From Castanea sativa (lineage: Eukaryota > Streptophyta > Magnoliopsida > Fagales > Fagaceae), in the NCBI RefSeq assembly GCF_040712315.1, contig NC_134017.1, forward strand, positions 23,044,322 to 23,108,321: a DNA stretch of 64,000 nt, given 5' to 3'. Shown one piece after another: positions 12,592-23,000 of this stretch (positions within the stretch are counted from its first letter, which is position 1; every line of letters begins with the position of its first letter). Position numbers and translations under genes: made by a program. Under the pieces are notes generated by a model. That model did not search any database. It saw nothing but the letters and a program-made list of their open reading frames with translations, and had not been told where the DNA came from.

Positions 12592-13764
12592 TCACTGAGA
12601 AGCAGTCATCTCCTCGTCACCGAAAGAGCTAGAAGCCTCACCCTCATCAACAGTAGCACTAGCATCACTAATGGAGTCACCATTGTCATCTTTGTCCTCA
12701 GATGCCTCTAGAGAAGGAGTGGGAGACTCTATAAAGCCACCCAGGCGAGCCTGTCGTCGTGCAATACTATTGACACGGGTGTTCACCTGACACAACTCAT
12801 CACTAAGAGTGTTAAGGCGAGCATCCATGAGCTGAAGCTATGCCATGATCGCCTCGAGGGTCACACCATCCGCAGAAGAAGAGGGAGCGGATATGGAAGG
12901 AGCTAAAGAAGCTAGAGGAGTCACTGTCTTGGTCGATGGCTGCTTAGGTCAAAACTGGGCCTCACTCCTTCTAACGGATAACTCATCAATGGCACACATG
13001 ACAAAGAAGTGGTCCAAAACGGGAAAGGAGATAGAGAAATGGCAAAGGATCCTCATGATAGCAGAAGGAAAGATGAGCTTATCACAGGTTACCGTGTCCC
13101 TATATACATCTATAAGGGAGAGAATGAATTGAGAAGGGAAGTCTGTAGTAAGGTCCTCTAACAGGGATAACAAAAAGTGAGCACGAGGCTCAGTAATCAA
13201 ATTATAGTGAGACAAGGGATGTAAAAGAAATGTCATCACCATATTTAGGAACCTTGGACCTTTAGCAAAGGTTAAACAACCGGTGTTTTGATGACCACCC
13301 CAAGAAGAATGTGTCTTACAAAATAGAGACATGAACTCGTCTTTAGACACAGTCTTAAGATGATCACAGCCAAGGTAGTCAGGATGTGCTACCCTCGGTA
13401 TGTGTAGCACATCGGATATAAGATTTGAAGTGACTACAATGCGCGTACCTCAAACACGAGTGATGAAATGAGGTACAGAGTAATCAAATCCGTGCATATT
13501 GGAGTAAAACTCCTATATAATCACGGAGGGACAAGTGACCGAGACATCATAAAGGGACTCCTAACCCCTACTGTAGATAACAGTGAGAAGGTCAATATCA
13601 GAAAAGTCCAATAGAATGACTTGGCGTTTTGAATGAATGCCTCATCAAGAAATCCTTATAGGCTTTCTCATCACAGAACTGAACGTGAGAAGGGGTAGAA
13701 TCAAAAGTAGATGCCTAGGAATGAAGAAGGTTCTGGGACGGAGTGGACTTACATTTAGGTGCCA
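12592..13764 (-). pseudogene. Decayed plant-transposon-protein ORF of LARD-1
   Basis: The minus-strand coding remnant starts at an ATG at 13764 (MAPKCKSTPS). Open pieces lie at 12949-13410 (153 codons, including FLLSLLEDLTTDFPSQFI and a DVYRDT-type segment) and 12592-12828 (an MDARLNTLSDELCQVNTRV coiled segment followed by an acidic Ser-rich tail). Stops and frameshifts interrupt it, for example at TAG near 13716. The middle region resembles the putative plant transposon protein domain (Transposase_32 type) seen in many retroelement-derived ORFs. That assignment is from memory of the family, and no function is established. A gag-like structural role is possible. Confidence 0.6.
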
Positions 13765-13785
13765 TGATGCAAACTAACCGAAAGA

Positions 13786-13811
13786 ATGAGAGAGAGAGAG
13801 AGAGAGAGAGA
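13786..13811. repeat. (GA)n microsatellite
   Basis: Short GA run just upstream of the LARD-1 ORF start. Confidence 0.85.
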
Positions 13812-14327
13812 CACACAAGCAGAAAAGTACCAACACAATTAATACCAAAATATAGAAAAAGAAAGGTACGTATGCATGAAAAATGCATGAACATGTGACA
13901 TGTAACAATAAAAATATCATGGGCTCAGTCCAATTCAACCCTACTAGCACACATCATTGCAACAAAGTAAACACACATCTAAAATGCATGAATCATTGTT
14001 AAAATGCAAATGTGATGCAATGCATGAACTTTTTTTAGATCATTTGAACAAAACTCATCCCAAATATTTAAAAAAATCTCATTAATTTTGAAAAATCCCA
14101 AAATATTTCAAAAACCCCAAAAGTTAGGTCAAAAGATGAAATGCATGATATATGAAGGAATGAAGATCATACTAGATGAAGAAAACACCCTTGAGACCGA
14201 AGATTGAGTGGGGAAGATGAAGAGGTTGAGTGGGAAGTGTTTGGGAAAGAGAAAAAAGAGTTTTTGTCGAGAGCAATGAGAGAAAATTGCACTGAAGCCT
14301 ATATATAAAAATCATAAAGCTCTATGG

Positions 14328-14600
14328 ATTGAGAGGTATCGAGCTTTAAATCTCGATGGAAAGAGCTATTGAGGAGCTATCAAGAGGTGTCCACAGCAAA
14401 AGAACCTCAATGGATCGAAAAGCTATCGAGGAGACAGAAACTTTCTCGATGGATCGAGAAACTGTCGAGAAGCTATCGAGACAAATTCTCAAAAACTTCG
14501 ATGGATCGAAATTGCGATAATAGCTATCAAGAAAGGAAGATCAAGAGACTCGATAGATAGCCTAGCTGTCGGGAAGTATCGAGAAGCTGTCGAGATTATG
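14328..14600. repeat. TATCGAG motif cluster in LARD-1
   Basis: A degenerate cluster built on TATCGAG, TGTCGAG and CTCGATGGATCGA with irregular spacing, not a simple tandem repeat. The same motif cluster occurs in LARD-A internal DNA (19748-19942) and inside the LTRs of both elements. Confidence 0.7.
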
Positions 14601-14748
14601 TTTTTCAAAGAATGGAAAAACACAGACATGAATGCAATCAAACATGCTACTTAACCAAAGATCCAAACAACATTTTAAACCCTCAACATCATCTCTCAAC
14701 AAGAAAAATGTCAAGCATATAGATCCAAAATACACATACACACTAAAC

Positions 14749-14884
14749 GGGATGCCTTTGGGTTCTTTGTTTAGGCACTCAGTGATGAGATTCGGCATTT
14801 GTGATATTGAATTTGGACTTTGGATTACTAATGTGGACAGATTAGAGAGAGGAGGGTTTAAGGGGAATTTACAGGCAATGATGC
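14749..14884. other. Host-like segment left of the duplicated block
   Basis: About 136 bp that match neither LARD-A nor any other part of the window. It is open in more than one frame on both strands, but I recognise nothing. It is the left flank (X) of the X-S-virus-S-Y arrangement. Confidence 0.4.
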
Positions 14885-15468
14885 GATGCAATTTTGTTGG
14901 GTTTTCAGACCTTGTGCAAATAATTGCACCTCCTCCTAAAAATAAAAAAATAAAAAAAACAAAGCACCATTATTAACACCATCGAAGACCAGCAAAAGTT
15001 GCCTTGGATGCAAATTGACAATATGCTTTGCAGGTGCTACACATTCATGTAGGTTGTAGAATGTTGGTGAAACGTGATTGTACTGAAATTTGTCAAATAT
15101 AACAATTCATTGTTGATATTTGATAATATATGGAAGGTGACGTCAAGTTCCTCATTGGACAAAGTTCCGCTACAAATTTGGTTGTAGCCTACGACTACAA
15201 CCACCAATAAATTAATATGACTACAACTCCCACCAATAAATTAATATAACTATAATTTATTTAAATCTAATAGTTTTTTTTTTTTTTTGAGAAGCAAATC
15301 TAATAATTGAATTGCATATTTTTTATGTTCTTAACATACATGTCAAAATTCATGCCAATTTATATTAAATGTTATTTACTATACAATCTATAAATTTATT
15401 TTTTATATGTCATTTTAAATTACAAAAACTTAAAATTTAAATATTTGATTGATGGCATAGTTATTGAT
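14885..15468. repeat. Direct repeat S, left copy
   Basis: It begins GATGCAATTTTGTTGGG and matches 25340-25941 over its whole length with roughly 2% substitutions plus a few small indels. It ends inside a MITE (15157-15468) at GTTATTGAT. The right copy continues with the rest of that MITE, while here the viral sequence starts. Confidence 0.85.
15157..15468. mobile_element. MITE, truncated by the viral junction
   Basis: First two-thirds of the TIR element whose full copy is at 25630-26078 (start GGACAAAGTTCCGCTACAA). The distal third and second terminal repeat are absent because the viral remnant begins at 15469. Confidence 0.8.
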
Positions 15469-15472
15469 ACCA
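15465..15472 (-). other. tRNA-Met primer-site-like sequence at the viral junction
   Basis: The minus strand reads TGGTATCA, the first eight bases of the usual initiator-tRNA-Met primer site, ending exactly at the junction with repeat S. The three or four bases GAT/TGAT are shared by both sides as microhomology. Confidence 0.5.
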
Positions 15473-16072
15473 TTAACTCCTTAACTACCCAGGAGAGAGC
15501 ATAGCAGTAATATGGAAGCATAAACAATGATAAAATAGATGATAAAGAAGAAAACAACAAAATAGATATATTCAAAATAAGGTTAAAACGGAGTATGGAA
15601 TATGAACACAAAGACTGATAAAATCTTACTTGAATAAAAACTTCTGTCTTTGATTAAAACTGAAAACTCTGTCTTTGCTACAAGCTTTGAAAATAAAAAC
15701 TGTCTGAAGAGTTACAAGATTACAAAGTAAAATCTGTCTGAGAAGGGTTACAAGATTAATAAAAGAAGAGAAGTAAAAGAGTCTATCTGAGAGGGAGAGG
15801 AAGGCTATCAAAGGCTTTCTTTCTTTCTTTTGAATGAAAGGTTTCAAAAAAGATGGCTTAAGATGGCTTGCTTCTGTCTTCAGAGTTTGTCCCTTTTATA
15901 GACGAGGAGAACCATAGTTAGTCTAAAAAGTAACCTGAGTTTGTGGCATTAACTCAAGTTAATCTGTCGGTAGAAGCTTATCTTTTCTAAACAGTAATTT
16001 GTCTAGGAGAGAATCTGTCAGGTCTCGCATGTTGGTAAACAGTAGCCATAAATATCTATCCGTCTGTCAGGT
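15473..16072 (-). other. Viral leader and promoter region, non-coding
   Basis: No credible ORF. It contains the TATA box, short pyrimidine runs and repeated TCTGTC (plus strand) in both the leader and the upstream promoter. Promoter elements other than TATA could not be assigned by eye. Confidence 0.5.
15894..15900 (-). promoter_or_regulatory. TATA box of the viral-type promoter
   Basis: The minus strand reads TATAAAAGGGAC, followed about 30 bases later by an AG/CT-rich leader. It lies downstream of the last coding region, as the pregenomic promoter of caulimovirids does. The transcript would run left through about 400 bases of leader to the primer-site-like sequence at 15465-15472. Several CTGTC/GACAG motifs surround it. 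Confidence 0.55.
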
Positions 16073-18005
16073 CTATCTGTGTCTGTCTGAGAATCTGTAA
16101 TAGTGCGCGTGCTTAGTAAACAGTAGTGAAAATCTATCTGTATCTGCCTGGACTGTCATTGTCTTGGATCGTCTGTCTTGGAATGCCTTATCTGTAGTCT
16201 GTCTGGACCGTCTTGGAGTAGTCTGTCTGTCATTTGTATCCGCATAATTATCATAATCCAACGGATCAGAATCAGAGTTAGCTGTATGCTCATGGAATGC
16301 TCCATAATTTTCACATAGAATACAATATACTATAGGAAGAAAGGTAGGAGCACGATTCTTTGTCATTATTCTATAGTCCTTAGTGATCTTCCTTTTCCCA
16401 ATGAGCCTCCTTGCTAGAGGTCTTGGTCAATAAACAGCTATCCTGTTGGTGTAGCCATATAAATGGAAATCATTATCTAATTCTTTATGTACCTCAAAGA
16501 TCTTATTGTTCATAAAATTAGACCATTCTTGTGCTAGATCATGAGGATCATCAAGTGATAGATAAGTCTCTCCTGTATACCAATAAAGATCAAGGTTGCA
16601 ACTGAAGTCACTGATGAGAACCAAAATATGTGCCGGACGGGCTTCCATATAATGGCCAAAGTCCCAAATTGGAAGAGTACTCCAAATAGTAAGCTTCATA
16701 TAATTAAGTCCTCCAATCTATTCAGCTGCCTCTCGGATAACTCTAGGGAATAAATTGATCTGATTACCAGAAGTTAGGATTAACTTGTTGATAAACCATG
16801 CTTCTAGCATCTCAGATAACCATAAAGGATCACAGATCACTAGGTCCTCTGTCGCTATGTTAATGAGCAATCCTGGATAGGGATGCTGTCCATCATAGAC
16901 TCTTTTTGTGTCCCCAAAGCCTTCATACCATTTGGCTTTATGGGATAGCCATATATCATCTGTCATGTCTGTCCTGATAAATGCTGTAGAGACTAAAAGT
17001 TTAAAAAGATACATCCATCTATCATAAGAACTGGTTAGGGCTTTCTGAGTTAGTATATTCTGTTGGATTTCCGGGGGTAACGTTCTAATGGCAAGTCTCA
17101 TGTTTTGCTGAACCTTAGGGTGGAGCTTTGAATAGCTTGTTCCCATAAGATAGCTTGTTAGAGACTTTGAATCTGTCTTTATGGAGCTTGAATCTCCATC
17201 CTCCTTGCCAGGGAGTTGACAACCAAGTGCTTCAATAAATGCACTAGTGTTAACAAGATGTAATTCCAAAGCCTTAAGGGTCTTTTGGAATAAGGAGTTC
17301 TGTCTAAGGGTAAAGGCTGCCTGTAAATTATCAAGAAGTATTGTAATGTGAAAAGGGAGGTCTGTAAATTCTCCATCCTGAAAAGTAAGATCAATGCAAA
17401 GCACTTCTTGTAGAATTTCACTTTTGCCACTACATGAATACATTGCTTCTACTAGCAACGTATCCTGAAGGGATGTTGTCTCAAAGATTTCTTTTCTTTT
17501 GGGTTGCACCATAGGTGCCTTACCTTTTCCTTTTCTGTCTACTCTGGAAGATCTTTTATCCATATTAGTCTGCAATTGGGTAAAAGCATTAAGTTTTGAA
17601 ATAATTTTTTGAAAGTAAATATTTTCTTGCAAAGCTTTTTTCAAATTTGTTTTAAAAATCTTTTGGCTAAAGTCTTTTTGTAAAATTCCTTTGAAGTACT
17701 TTAAAAGAAAATCTTTTTGAAGATTTAAAGCATATATAATAAAACAACAATCTTTTTGTACACCATCATGATCTCTCTGAGTGGTGGTAGTGGTATAAGA
17801 GTAGTCATAGTGAAGTCTATCAGTATTGGGGTAACTGGAATTGAGAAAGTTTACAAAATCTGTCATGATTTTATCCCTTTCATAAGTATTTCTATATATT
17901 TCATTTTGCGAGAATATGTGAAATAAAGTTTTTCCATAAAGTCTTTCATCAACAACTGTAATTGGAAAATCTGTTAGAGACTGATAATTAATTCTGTCTG
18001 TCAAG
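16073..18005 (-). pseudogene. C-terminal region of the viral polyprotein, unassigned
   Basis: One frame runs from 18005 to 16073 with only two in-frame stops (at 16718-16720 and 16427-16429). The longest open part is about 430 codons. A basic Lys/Arg-rich segment lies in the middle (near SSRVDRKGKGKAP), and later parts are rich in aromatic residues (WYEGF, LYWYTGETYLSLDDP, HLYGYT). No YxDD, RNase H or integrase motif is visible. The frame is continuous with the protease across LARD-A once the element and one AGATT copy are disregarded. The function is unknown. It could be a second structural protein, a remnant that lost its polymerase by an in-frame deletion, or a real domain of a polymerase-less genome. 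Confidence 0.6.
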
Positions 18006-18010
18006 AGATT
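18006..18010. repeat. Target-site duplication of LARD-A (left)
   Basis: AGATT, repeated at 22315-22319 on the other side of the element. Confidence 0.85.
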
Positions 18011-18983
18011 TTTTGGGAAATTTAGGCCCCAGTTGATAGAATTAACAAGTTTTAAACACAAGTTGTTAATTAGGTTTATTATGAATAAAACTTGTTAAAA
18101 CAAACAAACATCAATATCATGTCACAAATAAGTGCAACGGAAAAGTAAATAAGACAAGATATGATGACCCAGGAAAACCAATAAAACCAACCAATTTCAC
18201 AGTAAAAAACATGGGGGGAAACCTTCCCGAAAAGCAATTCACTATAGTAAAGAGAAGTTTCAGATCTAGTACAAAACCTTTGTCCCTAAACTCTACAATC
18301 CCCGTAGATGAACTCACAGTAGAAACCTTCTACCGCTTCAGAACCTCTGAACTCTTCAATATATGAACGTCACCCTTTAATGCACGAATCGCAATACGTG
18401 ACTAACCAATTACGCGAATCTCAGTACGCGACTTCAATCACCAATTAGAGAAGAAGATATTGGTTGCAAAGTTCTTCACTTCATCAACAATGAATATCAA
18501 AAAGCACTTGGTTACAAAACCCTAAGGCGCAAAGACGTAGTAGCTTCTTTCTAGAGAGAATAAGGCTTCGGTCACTTTTTGCATATGTTCTCTTTGTATT
18601 CTCTTGTGTGACGGCCTCTAAAATATGACTTATATATGTCTAGGGTTGTGAGAAAAGAAACCCTACACAAATACAAAAGTCTGGCCCAAAAATCAGATTT
18701 GAAAATTCTGATTTTCGTAACCTCGATAGATAGCATCTTTCGAGCCCCATTAAATCTTGATAGATAGAAATCTGTCGAGAAGCTGTCCAGCAGCTATCCG
18801 CAGGTGTCCAGCTTTAGTAAACACTTTTTCTTCACTTGTTTCTTGGTCCAATCTTCATGGCTTTAATACTAGACTTGAACAACATGTTCTTTGAAGTATT
18901 AAATACATCCTAGATCAATTCAAATACAAGTAAAGTGCGTTTTGTCAAAAGATTAGCCAACTACATAACATATGTCCTTAACA
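18011..18983 (-). mobile_element. LARD-A 3' LTR
   Basis: On the minus strand it starts TGTTAAGGACATATG and ends TTTCCCAAAA, a one-base change from the CCCAACA end of the partner LTR (21318-22314). It contains the ATAGATAG/TCGAG cluster at about 18720-18800. Confidence 0.9.
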
Positions 18984-18997
18984 ATCTCCCCCTTTGG
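18984..18997 (-). other. LARD-A polypurine tract
   Basis: The minus strand reads AAAGGGGGAGAT directly before the 3' LTR. Four further tracts of the same kind occur inside the element near 19457, 19481, 19504 and 19558. Confidence 0.7.
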
Positions 18998-19304
18998 CAA
19001 TCCGTGACAAAACCACAATAAACAAATGATCATATAAGAGAAGTCATAAATCACTCAACTCATACTCACTTGTTGAATACAATAAAATCTACCCTAACAC
19101 AAACTCTTGAAAAATTTTGCAAGAAGAGAGTTCATGGCATGGAAGACTTTGACAACCTGTATTTCTGAAACACTTTAAACAAAACTCATCAAGGCATCTT
19201 AATGTGAGACAGAAATAATAGATTGCATACAAATAAAGAAACATGTGTATAAAAAGAGAAAAGAAACAACACATGTAGAGGTAGATGAAGAAAACATACA
19301 TCAT

Positions 19305-19306
<2 letters not shown>

Positions 19307-19359
<53 letters not shown>
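19307..19359. repeat. (AT)n microsatellite in LARD-A
   Basis: AT dinucleotide run of about 53 bp, at the place equivalent to the AT tract of LARD-1. Confidence 0.9.
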
Positions 19360-19361
<2 letters not shown>

Positions 19362-19747
19362 AAGATAAGCACAATGTATGTAAACATGGTCACAAGACTT
19401 AAGGTACAAGAAGAAGAAGCTAAAAGTAGCTCCTACAACAATCAAGGAGGTAAACACTCCCCCTAACAAGATAAAACACATCTCCCCCTTACAAGGTCAT
19501 GTATTTCTCCCCCTAACTTGTAGAATCTTAAAGAAAGAACCCACGAATTCTCCAATTTCTCCCCCTTTTTGTCACGATTGACAATTGATACATGAAGCTA
19601 TAAAGCTTCCCTCAAGAAACATAAAGATGATCAAAAATAATCAAATGAGTACAAAGAATCCATATAAATGCATGAATGTAATGAAACAAGATGCTATGGA
19701 TGACAAGATAAGAGAAACATGTGAAAAATAATGCATGCAGAGGATCT

Positions 19748-19942
19748 TGATCGATCGAGAGGTATCGAGGAGCTATCAAGCAGACCTCAATGGATCGAAC
19801 AGCTATCGAGAGGATAGAAGATATCTCAATCGATCCATCTAGCTATCGAGAGGTGTCGAGATTGCGATAAGATGCAATAGAAGAGCTCGACAGATAAGCC
19901 AGGTATCGAGAGGTGTCGAGAAGGTATCGAGATGGCTTAAAA
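19748..19942. repeat. TATCGAG motif cluster in LARD-A
   Basis: Irregularly spaced TATCGAG/TGTCGAG and GATCGA motifs over about 195 bp, matching the cluster at 14328-14600 in LARD-1. Confidence 0.7.
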
Positions 19943-21113
19943 AAAATTTTTCAAAGAGGAGAAAAACACAGATATGAATGCAATCAAACATGCAACTTAG
20001 CCAATAATCCAATCAACATAATAACCTCTCAAAACATCTCTCAACCAACAAATAGTTAAGCATTTAGCTCTCAAAAACACACACACACACTAAACAAGTC
20101 TAACCAATTTTATATTTCAAAAACAAGTCAAGACAGTTTAGTGAGCATACATCAACACATGTAAACCTTGTGATGGCCAAATCACATTGTACCTGCACAT
20201 GTATCAAAAGTAGCAAAGAATATTGCATGTTGTGTGTGAAAATATCGCAAGATTGCATAAGTGTCTCTAAGATATGACGATTTGAGATATGAGAAAATCA
20301 CTTTAACTCACACACAATTATAACTGTTTGATAGAGACTCACCTTTGAGGTACATCCTATAACTCTCACATCTCCTAAAAAACACGCTTGCAATCATATT
20401 TAAAGCGTTTTTGATCTTTTTGCTTTTATTTTCTTTGCATATTTTCTTTTTATTAAGCAAACTAAGCATGGGTATATAAAAGAGAGAAAAAAAATACCCA
20501 ATTATGCTAAGCTTTTGACATTGCACTTTTGCTATGCCGAAGCACATAGATGTCATTGACATTGCACTTTTGCTATGCTGAAGCATACAGATGTCATATC
20601 ATGATTGGCGAGCAACAGTGGTGAGATGGTTATTTATGCCTTTCTCTTAGGATTTTCTAGTCCTACCCGTTAAAAAGAGTGATACAAGTGTTAAGTTTAA
20701 GAAATCACTTAACCTTACTCATCACAAACAAAGAGCCACAAAACTCACTTGCTTAGTTGTGCATAGAGATGCTCATCTAAGCTACAAGAGATACAAAGTT
20801 TAGAAAACTCTATTTCAATGGTCATTTTAAGGTTCACAAGAACCAATGTACATAAACACACACTGTTTTTGTTTTTTTTTTCAATTTTTTTTTGAAAAAA
20901 AAACAAAATAAAAACTAAACAATCAGACAAACAACATGAAAGCATGAAAGAAAGATGCATATGCATGAAGGCATGATAGAAGAATGCAGATGCATGAAAG
21001 CATGATTTCAAAAGCAAGTAAGCAATCAAGCAAAGAGAGTCCTACTACAAGTAGAAAGAATTAAAGCAGAGGAAAAACAGAAAAGATAATTAAGTCTTAG
21101 GCTCCTTTCTCAC

Positions 21114-21254
21114 CTACACCGCATGAATCTTTGGCCGTGAAGATGAAAAGGCACGTGTCCTAGTATAACTACTAAAGGACATAGAGGAATTAGAATTCCC
21201 CTGCAATTGAGTTAAAAAGCTCAAAACTTTTAATAACTCACTAAAAGTATCCAT
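21114..21254 (-). CDS. Residual 46-codon ORF of LARD-A
   Basis: It starts at an ATG about 50 bases downstream of the primer site (minus strand), in the position where gag begins in LTR elements. The product is a short Ser-rich peptide (MDTFSELLKV at the start, ending PKIHAV). It may be the truncated start of an ancestral gag. There is no domain to support function. Confidence 0.3.
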   Translation of the reverse strand: MDTFSELLKVLSFLTQLQGNSNSSMSFSSYTRTRAFSSSRPKIHAV

Positions 21255-21303
21255 GACAACGGGGTCAAGGATCTCAGGAAATTAATTTAATCAGAGTGTA
21301 CCC

Positions 21304-21315
21304 GCTTTGATACCA
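21304..21315 (-). other. LARD-A primer-binding site
   Basis: The minus strand reads TGGTATCAAAGC two bases after the LTR end. It matches the usual initiator tRNA-Met primer site (TGGTATCAGAGC) at 11 of 12 positions. Confidence 0.8.
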
Positions 21316-21317
21316 CT

Positions 21318-22314
21318 TGTTGGGAAATTTAGACCTCGGTTGATAGAATTAACAAGTTTTAAACCCAAGTTGTTAATTAGGTTTATAATGAATAAAACTT
21401 GTTAAAACAAACAAACATCAATATCATGTAACAAATAAGTGCAGCGAAAAAGTAAATAAGACAAGATATGATGACCCAAGAAAACCAATAAAACCAACCA
21501 GTTTCACAGTAAAAAACCTAGGGGGAAACCTTCCCAAAAAGCAATTCACTATAATAAAGAGAAGTTTCAGATCTAGTACAAAACTTTTGTCCCTAGACTC
21601 TACAATCCCTGTAGATGAACTCACAGCAGAAACCTTCTACTGCTTCAGAACCTCTAAACTCTTCAATAAATGAACGCCACCCTTTAATGCACGAATCCCA
21701 GTACGTGACTAACCAATTGTATGGATCCCAGTACGTGACTTCAATCACCAACTAGAGAAGAAGATGTTGGTTGTAAAGTTCTTCACTTCATCAACAATGA
21801 AGATCAAGAAGCACTTGGTTACAAAACCCTAAGGCGCAAAGACGCAGTAGCTTCTTTCTAGAGAGAATAAGGCTTCGGTCACTTTTTGCATATGTTCTCC
21901 TTGTATTTTCTTGTGTGACGGCCACTAAAATATGCCTTATATATGTCTAGGGTTGTAAGAAAAGAAACCCTACACAAATACAAAAGCCTAGCCCAAAAAG
22001 CAGATCTGAAAATTCTGATTTCCATAACCTCGATAGATTGCCTCGATAGATAGCATCTGTCAAGCCCCATATAACCTCGATAGATAAATATCTATCGAGC
22101 AGCTGTCAAGCAGGTGTCCAGCAGCTATCCGCAGGTGTCTAGCTTTAGTAAACACCTTTTCTTCACTTGTTTCTTGGTCCAATCTTCATGGCTTTAATAC
22201 TAGACTTGAACAACATGTTCTTTGAAGTATTAAACACATCCTAGATCAATCCAAATACAAGTAAAGTGTGTTTTGTCAAAGGATTAGCCAACTATATAAA
22301 ATATGTCCTTAACA
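21318..22314 (-). mobile_element. LARD-A 5' LTR
   Basis: On the minus strand it starts TGTTAAGGACATA and ends TTTCCCAACA. It is the partner of 18011-18983, with scattered substitutions and small indels. It carries the ATAGATAG/ATCGAG cluster at about 22028-22130. Confidence 0.9.
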
Positions 22315-22319
22315 AGATT
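22315..22319. repeat. Target-site duplication of LARD-A (right)
   Basis: AGATT, identical to 18006-18010. Confidence 0.85.
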
Positions 22320-22961
22320 AAATCTGTCTTTACTCAAGAAATTACCACAATTAATAATTAATAAAGGAGTATCTGTCAAGACTTCTTTTATTAAAACATC
22401 TGTTGTATGAATATTTAAAGATACTATAAATTTACTTGGTACATCTATCAAACTGTCAATCCAAATTATACTATCATCTTGTATCTCTTTTGCACAAACT
22501 ATTTGGATTATATACTTATAGCTCTCTATATACTGTTTAGTCTTTATGTCATTTTCAAGTGATAATTTTGTCTGTAAAAATGCCAAATGTCTTTTAGTTC
22601 CATAGATTCTTTCTTTATCTATATCTTTTAGGATAATGACTTTTTTTGAAGGATAATTTTCTTTCAGGATAGGTGACAAAATGAATCTAAAGAATATATC
22701 TTTTCCAAACACATTAGTTTTAATTCCTTCATCTGTCACTAAAAAGGGGTAAAGTAACGTCATAAAAGAAGTTCCTAAAATAATCTTAAAAGGAAGATCT
22801 TTAATTAAAACAAAGTCTGTCTTAAAACATATTCCGTCATTACATATATAAACATTAGGTGTTAATCTATCAGAATTTGTTTCATAAGACTTTGAAGGTA
22901 TTAATCCTTCTTGTATATAGTTTACATCTGTACCTGAGTCTATTAAAGCAATTTTTGTCAA
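22315..22961 (-). pseudogene. Viral retropepsin (aspartic protease) region
   Basis: A retropepsin-like segment: the catalytic triplet DSG lies at residues 8-10 of the open stretch (ALIDSGTDVNYIQEGLIP) and a typical flap and hydrophobic ILGTSF motif about 60 residues later. The frame is the same as the coat-like region upstream, separated from it only by one TGA (23001-23003), so the two were probably one polyprotein. The first codon of the open stretch is TTG and not a true start. Downstream the frame is cut by LARD-A at 22314 and resumes at 18005. In caulimovirids this protease cleaves the polyprotein. Confidence 0.75.
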
Positions 22962-23000
22962 AGAGAACTCTTTATTAACTGCTAAAGTGATTTCTATATA

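Larger units (their letters stand above)
11005..14748 (-). mobile_element. LARD-1: truncated non-autonomous LTR element
   Basis: A minus-strand LTR element with one LTR (11005-12014), a polypurine tract beside it and about 2.7 kb of internal DNA holding one decayed ORF, but no reverse transcriptase or integrase. Its internal sequence near 14600-14748 matches 19945-20095 of the complete element LARD-A, and the two LTRs share many blocks, so both belong to one family. Similarity stops at about 14748, where the inner part, primer site and second LTR are missing. Confidence 0.7.
18011..22314 (-). mobile_element. LARD-A: complete non-autonomous LTR element nested in the virus
   Basis: 4304 bp with two ~1-kb LTRs (18011-18983 and 21318-22314), a 5-bp duplication AGATT, a tRNA-Met primer site beside the right LTR and a polypurine tract beside the left LTR. 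All of this places it on the minus strand. The 2.3-kb interior encodes no reverse transcriptase or integrase. The only residual coding trace is a 46-codon gag-like start. It is therefore non-autonomous and must have been mobilised by a related full element. Confidence 0.9.

Noticed and set aside
14632..14976. Plus-strand 114-codon open frame across the LARD-1/X/S boundaries
   Set aside because: It spans three unrelated sequence blocks, so it cannot be one old gene; the minus strand is equally open.
18011..22314. LARD-A LTRs as the LTRs of the viral sequence
   Set aside because: They face each other across a 2.3-kb interior with their own primer site, purine tract and AGATT duplication, while viral coding lies outside both.
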